The notes beneath the pieces were generated by a model. It did not search any database, was not told the DNA's origin, and saw only the letters and a program-made list of their open reading frames with translations. Shown piece after piece: positions 22,427-33,164 of a stretch of DNA of 64,000 nucleotides. How positions within the stretch are numbered: position 1 is the first letter of the stretch; each line of letters opens with the position of its first letter. The stretch comes from Chrysogorgia sp. JL179-B06 (lineage: Eukaryota > Cnidaria > Anthozoa > Scleralcyonacea > Chrysogorgiidae). The position numbers were made by a program, and so were the translations under genes. Where the stretch lies: the NCBI GenBank assembly GCA_035772405.1, contig JAYKKM010000418.1:2467501-2531500 (forward strand). Reading direction: 5' to 3'.

Positions 22427-24295
22427 TTATCTCTTTTCCGATACCAAACCACCAAACAGCTTCCTTGGCTCTTTCATTGCACTTGGTGATTCCCCCAGCA
22501 GTTCCTCCACCATCGAAAGATTCGATCGAACTGAATAAAGATCGCGGAGATCACTTGTGATGTCACTAGATTTTTTTGGCCAACTATCAACAGTGAATTT
22601 TATGGCTTCCTGTATCACCGGGTCTCCGTCAGTCGCCTCTCTGATCTCGTCCAGACGGACATCTGATAGTGGCCAAGATCGCGTGACTTCGTTGACATAC
22701 ATCCCTATCTCTTCTACTGTTCGTTTATCTTCTACCTCACACGTTGTCAAAGGATGCCTCGAGAGGGTATCAGCGACAACTAGCTGTTTCCCAGGTACGT
22801 GTTGTGCTTTCGGATTATATCTCATCATTCTCATTAGCAATCGTTGACATCTTATCGGTACTGCGTTTAGGTCGGATCCATTGATCAATGGTACAAGTGG
22901 CTTGTGATCAGTGAGCAGCTTGAACTCTTGTAGGCCTCTAAGGTATCTGTCGAATTTCTCACACGCCCAAACAGAAGCTAAACACTCCTTTTCAATCTGG
23001 GCATACCTGCCCTCAGCAGGCAAGAGTGTACGGGATGCGAAAGCTATTGGTTTCAACCGATTGTTTTCTTCTTGAAAGATAACAGCTCCAATTCCAAAAC
23101 TGCTGGCATCGGCAGATACAGTGATGGGCTTGCGAGGATCGTAAAACGTTAACGCCATTGCGTTGACGAGGGCTTGCTTTACATCAGCGAACGCCTTCAC
23201 TTGCGCCGGTCCCCACAACCACTGGACGTCTTTCTTCAAAAGGTCGTTCATTGGCTTCATTGTTGTCGCCAAATTTGGAATGAACATCCCGATATAATTG
23301 ATCATTCCCCGAATCTGTTGGAGCTCATGGACGCTGGTAGGTGCAGACATGTCAACAATGGCTTTCACCTTGGCTGGATCTGGACGCACACCATCTTTGC
23401 TAAACTTGTGCCCCAAAAAGGTTACTTCCGGTTGTCTCCACACACACTTCTTTAGGTTCAACTTAAGACCAGCCTCTTGAATAACATTAAGGACTTTCTT
23501 CAACTTCTCGTCATGCTCCTCCATGGTACGACCAGCAACCAGGATGTTGTCCTGAGACGCTTCAACTTCTTCAACGCCTTCCAACGTTTCGGTCATCCGG
23601 CGCTGAAAGATCTCGCTTGCTGATGAAATTCCAAACGGAAGACGTTTAAAACAATATCTCCCATACGGCGTGATAAACGTTGTTAGCTTGGTACTGACTG
23701 AATGCAACTTGAGGTGGTAGTATCCCGAAGTAAGATCAAGGTGGGTGAAGACTGAGGCACCATTTAACTTTGTGACCATATCTTCTAACGTTGGAAAAAC
23801 GTATCTTTCACGTCGAACTTCTCTGTTCAGCCGTCGAAGGTCCACACAGATCCTTACATCTCCGCTTTGTTTTGGGACCACAACCATTGGCGAACACCAA
23901 TCAGTGGGTTCAGTTACCTTCTCGGTAACGCCAGCTTCTTCCGTCCGCTTCAGTTCTTCTTTTACTTTTGGCATGAGTGGTATCGGAACCCTTCGGGCGG
24001 TATTACAATGAAATGGGACAGCTCCTTCTCTCAGTTGTATTTTAACGGGTTCACCCTTCATTAATCCTATTTGGTTTCCTCCTTGAACTTCTTGAATGTT
24101 CAATTTAACCAAGTTCATCTCCTCTGCCATCGTTCTGCTTAGCAAATTGTTCTCGGAATCAGTAACATAGATGTCAAACTTGTATACTTTTCCTTGGTAC
24201 TTGGTGTAAGATGAAAATGTTCCTCTACCCTTTAGTACTCCGTTGACCCCTTTGAGTCTGTGCGTTGTTGGTCGCAAAACCGGAACTTCGGGCAT
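22427..24295 (-). pseudogene. Gypsy reverse transcriptase and RNase H
   Basis: A 622-codon open frame. RT motifs include VTKLNGASVFTHLDLTSGYY (first catalytic Asp) and YCFKRLPFGISSA. The second catalytic motif reads SQDNILVAG where YxDDILV is expected, so the second Asp of the pair is lost. RNase H follows with SADASSFGIGAV, EKECLASVWA and LTDHKPL, ending in AQHVPGKQLVVADTLSR. The start of the frame is an artefact of the upstream frameshift. Confidence 0.85.
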
Positions 24296-24474
24296 ATTTT
24301 GTAGGTACTCAGCGACATGACCGATACGTCAGCACCAGAGTCTATTTTAAACTTCACGCTATGACCATTAACTGGTAGGTCAACGAGCCATCTCCTCGGG
24401 TCGTCTTTGTTGTTAGTTATTGTTTCAATAAAATATTCTTCCTCAGAACTACGGGCTCCTGCGTGTATCTGCAA
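24232..24474 (-). pseudogene. Gypsy aspartic protease fragment
   Basis: Contains FKIDSGADVSVMS, the catalytic Asp-Ser/Thr-Gly signature of retroelement proteases. The frame leaves the protease near 24300 and the polyprotein continues in the overlapping pol frame, pointing to a one-base indel. Confidence 0.75.
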
Positions 24475-25244
24475 CTGACCTCGGTTAATTGCTTCGTTTT
24501 ACAACATCTTGCGTAGTGACCAGGCTTGTTGCATTTATTACATTTAACGTTCTTGGTAGGGCATGAAGGTCCATGATTTAATCCGCACCGAGAACATTCT
24601 CGCTGTTTCTTTCCTGCGTGGTGTCGGTTAGTAAAGCTCTTCTTTTGGGCATAGGCCCCTCGGGGTTGCTTTGGATATTTCAGCTTGTTAACTTCTAGAG
24701 ATTTCGCCGTTTCATTCTGTATTGAAAGTTGATCTTGTATAATTTCGGATTGCCTCACCATCTTCACACTTTCGGCAAGGGTCAGCTTTTCTTTCAACTG
24801 CAGGCGCTTCGATAAACCTTTGTCAAGAACGCCGATCACGAGTCTATCGAGAATACAATCATCTTTCACTGTGCCAAAATCACAATATTCGGCCATCTCG
24901 TATAGACTTCGTATATAGGACTCAGCTGATTCGCCACTGTGTTGAGATCTTTGATGAAACACATGCAGCTCGTTCGTGAATAACATTTCTCTCTGGTCTG
25001 AAATGACCGTCGAATTTATCGACCACGAGTGTATAATCTTTCGCTTCGTCTTCGGTCAACTCGAATTGTATAAACACATACTCGCTTTCATTTCCCATAG
25101 TATATAGAAGTGTGCTGACTTGGATGTCCTCGTCTTCTTTAAACAATTTTGTTGCTATTCGATATCTCTCAAAACGCCGCTTCCAATCTGGCCAGCATCA
25201 GCTTTTGTAAAATCAAGCGGGTCGGGTGGTTTTATTTGGCTCAT
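24417..25244 (-). pseudogene. Gypsy gag with zinc knuckles, frameshifted
   Basis: The start codon at 25244 opens MSQIKPPDPLDF. A frameshift follows after about 20 codons, and another lies between the frames around 24922-24986. The C-terminal part has two CCHC-type knuckles, CSRCGLNHGPSC and CNKCNKPGHYARCC, that bind genomic RNA in the particle. The reading frame is open only in pieces. Confidence 0.8.
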
Positions 25245-25370
25245 CTTTTCTTCAAAGCATCAGATTTTTCACAGATAACTTTTTGGACGATTTCCTGAGA
25301 CCCTAACCTTTTATATTTTATATTTTATACGATACATGTTCCTTTCGCCTAGGATGGCTTTGATATTTTA

Positions 25371-25386
25371 GGATCCGCTGCCACCA
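25371..25386 (-). promoter_or_regulatory. Primer-binding site
   Basis: TGGTGGCAGCGGATCC directly after the LTR end TTACA. TGG at this position pairs with a tRNA 3' CCA. The particular tRNA is not determined. Confidence 0.7.
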
Positions 25387-25506
25387 TGTAATCAGTGAAA
25401 TTATACTGAACAACAACCAGAAGGCGAGCAGCCTCTGGCCTTTTATTTACATACGCTAATCAATATTCATGTGTAGAGGTAACCCAAGACTATTACATGA
25501 TTTACA
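25387..25506 (-). repeat. 5' LTR, 120 bp
   Basis: On the minus strand it begins TGTAAATCATGTAATAGTC and ends CACTGATTACA, with TGTAA/TTACA at its termini. It contains an AATAAAA signal. Only its first ~18 bases are found again at the other end (21296-21313). Confidence 0.8.
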
Positions 25507-26880
25507 TCTTATTACAATAATGATTTGCAAGTATAAATGTTCACATCATAGATACAAACATGGCACCGATGGTTGGCACTAGAGCGTTTATTACTTTTTC
25601 TCATAGACGTTGTATAATTTTAGTGTATTAAAAATTGTAATTTTAATTCAAGTGATCTTCTGTAAAAAAGGGAAACCATGTCCTCATTGTACGTTCATAC
25701 CGTCGAAAATCGTCTTCCCAAGGGACAGGTAAACATATTCGGTACTGATTGCCTTTGTGTTTTAGCATGAATTATTAATGATTTGAGATGATAAATATAC
25801 AAAATTGCACACGCCGGCCCAACCAGTATAAGAGTTTCAGAAGTTTACTACAATTTAAATGTCAAAACAACAGTTAAACTGTATCTAGTTAAGAGACAAC
25901 TGGGCACAGTTTAGCCGAACAATTTTAACCGGAAACGTTTGACAAATTTGGCGAATATAAGATTATTATACACACTAGCCCGAGTTAACGACTGGCGGGC
26001 GTCTTGTTCTCCTGATAAGACCAATCCTTGCTAATAGTGTCGACGTTATTAGCCCTCAATGAGTCTGTTCATCACACATGAATTGTAGCACCATTATCAA
26101 TTGCCTTAATTGACAACATGTGCAGGATATATAACTTTTGAGTTAAAATGAGTTTTTGTAACATATTGTACTGTACATATATGAATATATGTGTTTATAT
26201 TTGTAATAACTTTAGTTTGTTAGGAAACAATTAAGACCACCATATAAATATTATTGTATTATTATTGTTAATAATAATTATTATAATAATAATAATAACA
26301 ATAATGCCTAGCTAATGCAGATTGCAGATACCATATTTTGATGGTTATTAATACAAATGCCTGCATGTAACAAAGCACATGGCATTGTACTTGTAGTATC
26401 TAAATTACATATCACCATGCATGCACAGATATAACAACCTATATTCAGGATGACATGTCAATTTGATACTTGTTGACAATGATCTAGCTGACACAGCACT
26501 TAATTGTTCAATCCCTTTAACAATTTCTGCTTACATATTTAGTGTCAACATACCCAATGTCAACATAATCCTATATAAGCTGTATTTTACATTACAAGCC
26601 TTAAGGACCAGCATTGTCCAAGCTTATTAACAAACACAATAAGTTGTGGGGCAGCTCAGGCCATCTACTATAGTCCTAACATGTTCCGTAATGGATGGAG
26701 TAAACAAAGATTATTTCTGGAATACCAGTATACAATACATGGACGTCAATTAAGCTATTAAGTATAGGATAATGGCCAAGCTCCGAGGCGAGGTCATTAT
26801 TTCCAATAAGCCGAGGTTGATAAATACGAGGTTGATAAAATACAAGCCGAGGTTGTATTTTCAATAGCTAGGTTGTTATT
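25507..26880. other. Intergenic DNA with AT-triplet microsatellites
   Basis: No gene seen. ATT/AAT runs occur at 26250-26305. Repeats of CCGAGGTTG appear at 26780-26870. Confidence 0.4.
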
Positions 26881-26906
26881 AATTGTTTGATATTTGTGGA
26901 GTGAGG

Positions 26907-27155
26907 ATGTCTAGTTCAAGAAGGCGAGATTTTAGTTTGTTTGGTGAAGAGTTTGATAATGAAGTTAAACAGACAAATAATAGGGACTTTAGAGGGCCTG
27001 GATGGAATACTGTCCCAGTCGTAATTGGATTTGTTCGAAGATCGGAGACATTCTCTGGAAAGTCCAAACCAGCTGTGGATAGTGATGGTCGATGCATTGC
27101 GGCTGGAAAAAACACGATAGATAGAAAAGGTGAAAATTGCCTAAACTTTCGTTAA
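26907..27155 (+). CDS. Unrecognised small open frame
   Basis: From ATG at 26907 it reads MSSSRRRDFSLFGEEFDNEV to a stop after ENCLNFR, 82 residues, hydrophilic, with no signal peptide or domain I know. Codon usage does not look obviously random, but there is no second line of support. It could be a stray exon or chance. Confidence 0.2.
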   Translation: MSSSRRRDFSLFGEEFDNEVKQTNNRDFRGPGWNTVPVVIGFVRRSETFSGKSKPAVDSDGRCIAAGKNTIDRKGENCLNFR

Positions 27156-27361
27156 ATAGTTGGTAACAAGGATTAAACCAAAGTTCTAATGTATAATGGT
27201 TCAATCTTTATTTAAGCGAAAAATCCGGGTCATTATTTTAAATAATGGAGGTCATTTTCACTTCATTGACCTCAATAATGACCTACTGGTTGATCACTGA
27301 GGACGATTATTAAAAATAACCAGCTGTTCAAAACAATGAAAATGTGCATTAACTATGATTA

Positions 27362-27450
27362 AGCTCATATATCCTCAGAAAAACTATAACCTTCTGATTG
27401 CTAGTGACTGCCTCTAACCATTGAGGCATCAAGAGTCAGATGGAGAGAGA
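27362..27450 (-). mobile_element. tRNA-like SINE fragment
   Basis: Reverse strand reads GCCTCAATGGTTAGAGGC, AGCAATCAGAAGGTTATAG, then TTCTGAGGATATATGAGC. This matches the copy at 36187-36303 in order, without the B-box end. Confidence 0.6.
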
Positions 27451-27490
27451 AGGTTACAATGATGTACTGATTTGAATGATATATAATTAT

Positions 27491-27876
27491 CAGGGCCGGA
27501 TATAGATATGTGGAGGCCCTGGGCAGCCTTCTGTAGTGGAGGCCCCCCTCAAACTTAGAATACTAAAATGATGACAAAACATATTTACAGTCACCCATAA
27601 AGTATATTTTTCAAGTACTAATAATCTGAATAAAAATGTACATGTATAAACATCATGATCAATCTACATAAGAATCTGGTTCCTATGTTTCAAGTGTAAA
27701 GAATCTGAATACGCTAACAGTAGATCTATAAACTGTATATTTTACCATTCATGTATATAGGCACTCACAAATACATTTTTCCTTACAATTTTTTGCCATG
27801 AAAAATGTGGAAGCCCCCTGGTTGTGGAGGCCCCTGAGCAACTGCCCAGTCTTGCCCATAGGTAAATCCAGCCCTG
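27491..27876. mobile_element. hAT-type MITE with 8-bp TSD
   Basis: Ends are CAGGGCCGGATATAG and, inverted, CAGGGCTGGATTTAC. The 8-bp direct repeat ATAATTAT flanks both sides (27483-27490, 27877-27884). CAGGG ends and an 8-bp duplication are standard for hAT. The 386-bp interior is non-coding and repeats GGAGGCCC near each end. Confidence 0.85.
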
Positions 27877-27905
27877 ATAATTATACTGCCTATATGCGGC
27901 AGTCA

Positions 27906-27940
27906 CTATTTATTTATTTTATTTATTTATTTATTAGAAT
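27906..27940. repeat. TTTA-rich tail of the LINE
   Basis: TTTATTTA repeats form the 3' tail of the minus-strand LINE whose ORF ends at 28117. Confidence 0.7.
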
Positions 27941-28116
27941 TTATAATACATATCAATTACAGTATTATAACTAAAAATTGAATGTATTAGGGTTAACCAA
28001 AAACAGAATTCAAGATTCCCTCAGGATTGGTCACCCTTTACAAATACAAATAACATATAACATTAATATGAAATCAAAGAGTAAGACATAACGAAATTAT
28101 ACGAAAACAGCAAAAA

Positions 28117-29943
28117 CTATGGATTAAAAGCAACAGGAAAAAGTTTGAAATAATGCTGAGAAAGTAGCCTCTTAAAAAACGACAAGGTGTTAATGCCACG
28201 TATAGAGTATGGGAGAGAGTTCCAGAGCCTAGTGACACGAACGAAATAAGAACACTTAAAGACATCTGTACGGGCATAAGGTACTATAAGAGTCAAGTCA
28301 TCAATATTACGCAGACAACGACCCGTACTTCTCCAAGAAATTAAACCACGTGGCATGTCTACTAAGCCATGAATCATTTTAAAAAGGAAGACAAGATCTG
28401 TGATTTCCCTACGCATGTACAGAGGAAGAAGCTGAAGTTGTTCAAGCCTGTTCTTGTAATCTACTTCACGACCTAAAATAAGCCGAGAGGCGCGGCGCTG
28501 CACCTGCTCAATTTTGTTCATGTTACGTTTCTTGTATGGAGACCATACTGGACTAGCATATTCAAGTGTTGACCTCACCCAGGTGAAATATAGTAAACGC
28601 TTAACGGTGTGATCATCAATGTCTCTCGAAGTCCGATACAATAGACCAAGCATCCTTTGGGCCTTAGCAACTACATGATCAGTATGGGTGTTCCAGTTGA
28701 GAGTAGTAGTAAGCCATACTCCAAGATCTTTCTCACTCTGAACAACAGACAGCTGTTTAGAACCCAAATAGTACTGACGATCATAAATTGTACGAGTTCT
28801 AACAACTCTCAGCACCTTACATTTATCGACATTAAACTCCATTCCCCAGGTGATAGACCAATTGTACAGAGCATTAAGATCTTCCTGGAGTTTATCTTGG
28901 TCAGTATTGCTGAAAATAACTTGAAAACACTTCGAGTCATCAGCGAATAAGGGTAAGTGCGATCCCTGAGTGATTGCATCAGCCATATCGTTGATGTATA
29001 TAAGGAACAGAAGCGGTCCGAGGACCGAACCTTGAGGAACACCTGATGTTACAGGCAGCCATTCAGAAGAAAATCCATCAAGAACAACACGGTGGCGCCT
29101 CTGAGAAAGGTAGCTACGGAACCAAGAAAGCAATGGGTCCCGAATACCCATAACGTTGAGCTTATAAAGAAGTTTAGAATGGGGCACACGATCAAATGCC
29201 TTAGAGAAGTCAAGATATACTAGGTCAACTTGTTGTTTGTTATCCAATGCTTGAGCGAGTAAGTGAACAACTTGAGTAAGTTGTGTAACACTAGAACGTC
29301 CAGGGAAAAAGCCGTGTTGCCAATTAGTGAGATTGTGCGAAATAAAGCTAAACGTTTCACCAAAAACACCCCTTTCCAACAATTTGGACAGCTGATCCAA
29401 CAGGGAAATACCTCTATAGTTGGCTACTACAGCTTTTCTACTTGCTTTATGTATTGGCACTAAGTTGGCATCTTTCCACTGAGTCGGAAATTCACCCATA
29501 CTAAGGGATTTATTGAATAATCTAGTCAAAGGAGTAGTGATAGTATCGGCACACTCCTTTAAAAGCCTCGAAGGGATGCCACAGCTAGCCTTATGAATAT
29601 CTAAAGACTGAAGTGCCTTGAGGACATCCTCACGCTGTAGTACTATATTTGAGAGACAAGGTGAAGTCAGATTATAATTCAGTGTAGGCAAAGAGGAGGT
29701 GTCAGCATGTTCGTCTAAAGGACTAAAGACAGAATGAAAATAAGCATTAAATAAATCGGCCTTAGATCGAGAATCAGTAGCAGTTACATCACCATAGGAT
29801 ACGACATTAGGAATTCTGCTAGACTTATTTATGGCTTTATAGTAAGACCAGAAACGCTTGGGATTGGTTCTCAAGGACAGACCAAGATTACTAATGTAAA
29901 GTTTCTTCTTGTACTTAATTAATTTCTTGATCTCAGCACGCAT
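28117..29943 (-). CDS. LINE reverse transcriptase ORF (CR1/Jockey group), intact 3' part
   Basis: 608 uninterrupted codons from MRAEIKKLIKYKKK to KLFPVAFNP. RT motifs are complete: VYLDFSKAFDRVPH (catalytic Asp), [19 protein letters not shown], and LPLFADDSKC (FADD box). The C-terminal region (LRNIDDLTLIVPYARTDVFK, VTRLWNSLP) is typical of CR1/Jockey-group elements. The upstream frame stays open to about 30015 but no AP-endonuclease is present, so this copy is 5'-truncated. With all RT residues intact it is the least decayed LINE copy here. Confidence 0.85.
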   Translation of the reverse strand: MRAEIKKLIKYKKKLYISNLGLSLRTNPKRFWSYYKAINKSSRIPNVVSYGDVTATDSRSKADLFNAYFHSVFSPLDEHADTSSLPTLNYNLTSPCLSNIVLQREDVLKALQSLDIHKASCGIPSRLLKECADTITTPLTRLFNKSLSMGEFPTQWKDANLVPIHKASRKAVVANYRGISLLDQLSKLLERGVFGETFSFISHNLTNWQHGFFPGRSSVTQLTQVVHLLAQALDNKQQVDLVYLDFSKAFDRVPHSKLLYKLNVMGIRDPLLSWFRSYLSQRRHRVVLDGFSSEWLPVTSGVPQGSVLGPLLFLIYINDMADAITQGSHLPLFADDSKCFQVIFSNTDQDKLQEDLNALYNWSITWGMEFNVDKCKVLRVVRTRTIYDRQYYLGSKQLSVVQSEKDLGVWLTTTLNWNTHTDHVVAKAQRMLGLLYRTSRDIDDHTVKRLLYFTWVRSTLEYASPVWSPYKKRNMNKIEQVQRRASRLILGREVDYKNRLEQLQLLPLYMRREITDLVFLFKMIHGLVDMPRGLISWRSTGRCLRNIDDLTLIVPYARTDVFKCSYFVRVTRLWNSLPYSIRGINTLSFFKRLLSQHYFKLFPVAFNP

Positions 29944-30028
29944 GCGACGAAATCTAGACCACTGATAATCTGTATCACTATATATCAGTAATGCACATAG
30001 TAACCTTCACTCTGCATCTGAGTCTTGG

Positions 30029-30115
30029 GTAGCTCAATGGTTAGAGGTTCAATTCAGGTTCAATTCCTGTCTGGGACTAAGAATACTTTTTCTGAGAATA
30101 TGAGCTTGCATAACA
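30029..30115 (+). mobile_element. tRNA-derived SINE fragment
   Basis: GGGTAGCTCAATGGTTAGAG (A-box) and GGTTCAATTCCTGTC (B-box), then TTCTGAGAATATGAGC as in the copy at 36187. It lies immediately upstream of the truncated LINE. Confidence 0.65.
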
Positions 30116-31536
30116 ATCATCCATGTATCGTCTGTCTCATACTCCGATTTCTCCCTTATTCACTGCAGCAGTGTATATATTAACACTGACAAGTATAGTA
30201 CAGTACTGTTATGCTTGTTTATGCTACAAAATTGTAGGCCAGGCCAAGGTTGTATAAACCCTAGTATAGTCTGCATGTTTTTGCACCCTACTTAAAACTA
30301 CCAGGACTGTATAGGCTAATTCAAAATTTTAAATTGTTCCATGATAGGTACAAACTTTAAACTTGCACTACGATAAATCTCTCTGTTAAGTATTTCAAAA
30401 TGTATATGTATGTATATGGTTGTTTTATTGAAGAGTACGATAAAACTGTTGTTCTGCGTACTGTGTAGGCACTAGGTAGTGTTAGAAATACATGTAAGAA
30501 ATCGTGTGTAAGAGTACTATTCAATTTCGAGCGAAAGCCCTTCAAAGAGTGATTTCGTGATGTCTGATTGTTTTGTTTTTAGTCGCCATGACGCCATGCC
30601 AAAAGTGAAATGTACGACCACGATATCTTTTGAAGTTCTTACTCTAAGAACTCATTCTACATATCTAATGAAAGCTTGATTTACAGCCTCTGACATACTT
30701 ACAAAAATATTTTTGTAACTGATAGCTAACAGCTTGAAAAAAGCGACGACGCTTGGATTGGATTGACAAACTCCGAGTAAATATTTTAGATATTCAGACG
30801 ACGATGACGATATCTTTTGAACTACTAACTCTAGAAAATCATGCTATATATCAAATAAAAGCCTGAATAACATACTCGGACATGTTTGCAAAACTATCTT
30901 TGTAACTGATTAACAGGTTTAAAAAACCGAAAACGGGTTTACCTTTAGTTTTGACGCCACGTATAAAACTTGATTTACGAACTTGACATCTTCCGACGAC
31001 GATATATTGCATTTTCACAGCCTTTTCACGATCTTTTTGAACACAAATCTTCATTCACCGTGTAACCCGACAAACACGTACTTTTCTTTTACGGTTTCAA
31101 TTTAAATATTTATTCAAATGCAGATATTTACCATATCTAGTTACCAGGGCCAAATTTTCCGATGCCGCGCATGGCCGTTGATCTTGAATATATATAAATA
31201 TCTAAACTGGATCCGAGATCTGGATCCGAGATCAGGATCCGCTTGCAAACTCGCGTGATAAGGGACTAAACGCCGGTCGATATTAGCACCCTCGCCCTCA
31301 GGCCTCGCGCCGGGCGAGGGGATTATTCGACTACAGCCTTATTAGTATGCAAAACTGGCCAGCATTTAGAAACAACAACGCAATTTTGTAAATTCGCCGT
31401 ATTCTGATACCAAAGGAATGAACTTTTCCTAGTTCTACTCGTAGAAATTTGGGTAGGGATTGGGTTAAACTCTCTGTCTAAAGGATCAGGGAACTTTGAG
31501 ATAGCTGGTGTCGATCTGACTGAGATGTTGTAGATA
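30116..31536. other. Intergenic DNA with a diverged tandem duplication
   Basis: No gene seen. About 100 bp at 30613-30720 (ACGATATCTTTTGAAGTTCT) recur in diverged form at 30803-30915 (ACGATATCTTTTGAACTACT). Three GGATCCGAGATC-type units lie at 31206-31240, and a GCCCTCAGGC/GGGCGAGGG palindrome at about 31290-31320. Confidence 0.5.
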
Positions 31537-31809
31537 TTATGATCGCGAAAGAACTAAGAGACTTTCCAATATTAACGAGCTGCTCCTTGAATAAGTATGT
31601 ACATCCAAGGGACGTCGAGGGCTAAGCTGTTCAGGACATGGATTAGGTGACACATCACAGCATAAAGCGAAGTACGCCGCGAGAATGACACGCGAGTCGA
31701 ATGGTAGAATCACGACTTGAACTCCATGCTTAGAATGTTTTAGCATGACAGGAACCTTCAAGGAGGTTATACATCGATGAAACAGCACTAGACAAGGTCG
31801 GCAGACCAA
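31537..31809 (-). pseudogene. LINE N-terminal fragment with 2A-like motif
   Basis: A 90-codon frame containing LAAYFALCCDVSPNPCPEQ. Many animal non-LTR retroelements begin their ORF with a hydrophobic stretch and a 2A-like DxxxNPGP motif that causes ribosome skipping. Here the Gly is replaced by Cys (NPCP), so the motif is probably inactive. The rest of the element is not contiguous. Confidence 0.5.
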
Positions 31810-32109
31810 ACTCTCGGATCACTGGGTGAGACAGTTCTAGATAAGATGAACACTACGAAGAATATATAAACTAAAAGACGGAGAGCGTACAATACACGAC
31901 CTTCCGCCATCTTGAGTATATTTCGGCCGTTTTTCGTACAGCTCACTTAACAGACAAATGTTTAAGACGTCTAAGACGGCTTAAACGTCTTCTAGTATAA
32001 AAACGGCCAATGCATGCAAATACTCTACTTATCGTAGAGAAAAGAATTCTCTCCTAATGCAGATTTACGAACATACGAAAATAAAAATTATTACCGACAT
32101 TTCTTAGAC

Positions 32110-32615
32110 CTTTTGAACCTCGACATTAAATTATTCTTCCTGGAAAGACGGTCAAAATCAGATGTAACGAACCGCCTTGGATTACTACGAAATTAAAGCG
32201 CCTGATCGAGAAACGACAAGAAGCTTTAGCTAACAATAACATGGTAACCTTGTATCGGAACCTTGTAAATCGCCTTCGCTTTGCAAGACCTGCTGAGCTA
32301 AATAGTATGCCAATAAAGTTAAAGATCTTAATGAATCCAACCCTAGTGATCATGCATCCACAGCAAACGCGTTAATCAGCATGATCGACCGTTGGTCCAA
32401 AGCTACTGATGGTACCGCAGCTGCTGTCAGGATCATGCTGTTTGATTTTAAGAAGGCGTTTGATTTCATTAATCATAACGTACTGATTAGTAAGCTTTGT
32501 CAATTAAATTGGGATGATCGAGTGGTGAATTGGTTGCGCGACTTTCTAACCGATAGAAACCAACGCATACAACTGACGAATGATTGTTATTCAGTAATTC
32601 GGAGTAGATAAATAT
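32110..32615 (+). pseudogene. Degraded LINE reverse transcriptase fragment
   Basis: The first part reads EPPWITTKLKRLIEKRQEAL to a stop near 32372, the linker between endonuclease and RT. After a deletion and frame change the second part (32381-32611) reads RIMLFDFKKAFDFINHNVL and VVNWLRDFLTDRNQRIQL, with the first catalytic Asp of the RT. The FADD box is missing. Confidence 0.7.
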
Positions 32616-33164
32616 TCCTGGTTCCTGGCTTTTCTTATTAACGATTAACGCCTTACGGCTTCAGAAGTGAATTTATGGAAATATGTTGAACATCATGCAC
32701 TGTTCTCTATCTTGCCGAGCCCTGAACCTTATCGCACCATAATCTTCGGAGGAAACGAGATTTTTATTTGCCTAAATGTAAAACTGACAGATATAAAACA
32801 ACTTTTCTTCCAGCTATACGTTTTACAAACTGAAGTAAACTTCTCATGAGTATCCTTGTTGGGCATGCTCTTTTCCGAGTAATTCAATTTTTACAATTCT
32901 TATTACATAGTTTATATCAGTTAATTATCAAATTGTATTGTAATTATTGTGAATTAAACCTTTGGGTTGCAAGGCAATTTTATTAAAAGTTCTATATCTA
33001 TCTATCATTCAATAGATAATCTAGAAACACAAAACTGGCTAATTAAACTCCCTATTTCCTGTTTTAATTTCTTGCTCGATCATCGTCAATATTTGACATT
33101 TATAAAATAATAAATGTCTCGTCTGATTCAATGAAGAAATAATTTTAATCACTTGCTTTTGCCT
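32616..33164. other. 3' flank of the beta-trefoil-like gene
   Basis: Non-coding. On the minus strand AATAAA at 32978-32983 lies about 180 bp downstream of the gene's stop codon and is a plausible polyadenylation signal. Confidence 0.4.

Larger units (their letters stand above)
21296..25506 (-). mobile_element. Ty3/Gypsy LTR retrotransposon, decayed
   Basis: A minus-strand element in the order 5' LTR (25387-25506), primer-binding site, gag, protease, RT, RNase H, integrase, purine tract, and an 18-bp stub of the 3' LTR. Several frameshifts and a mutated RT core show it is dead. Copies of the three-fold direct repeat sit immediately beyond the stub. Confidence 0.9.

Noticed and set aside
26907..27155. 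Possible conserved gene
   Set aside because: Listed only at low confidence; I found neither flanking exons nor a domain.
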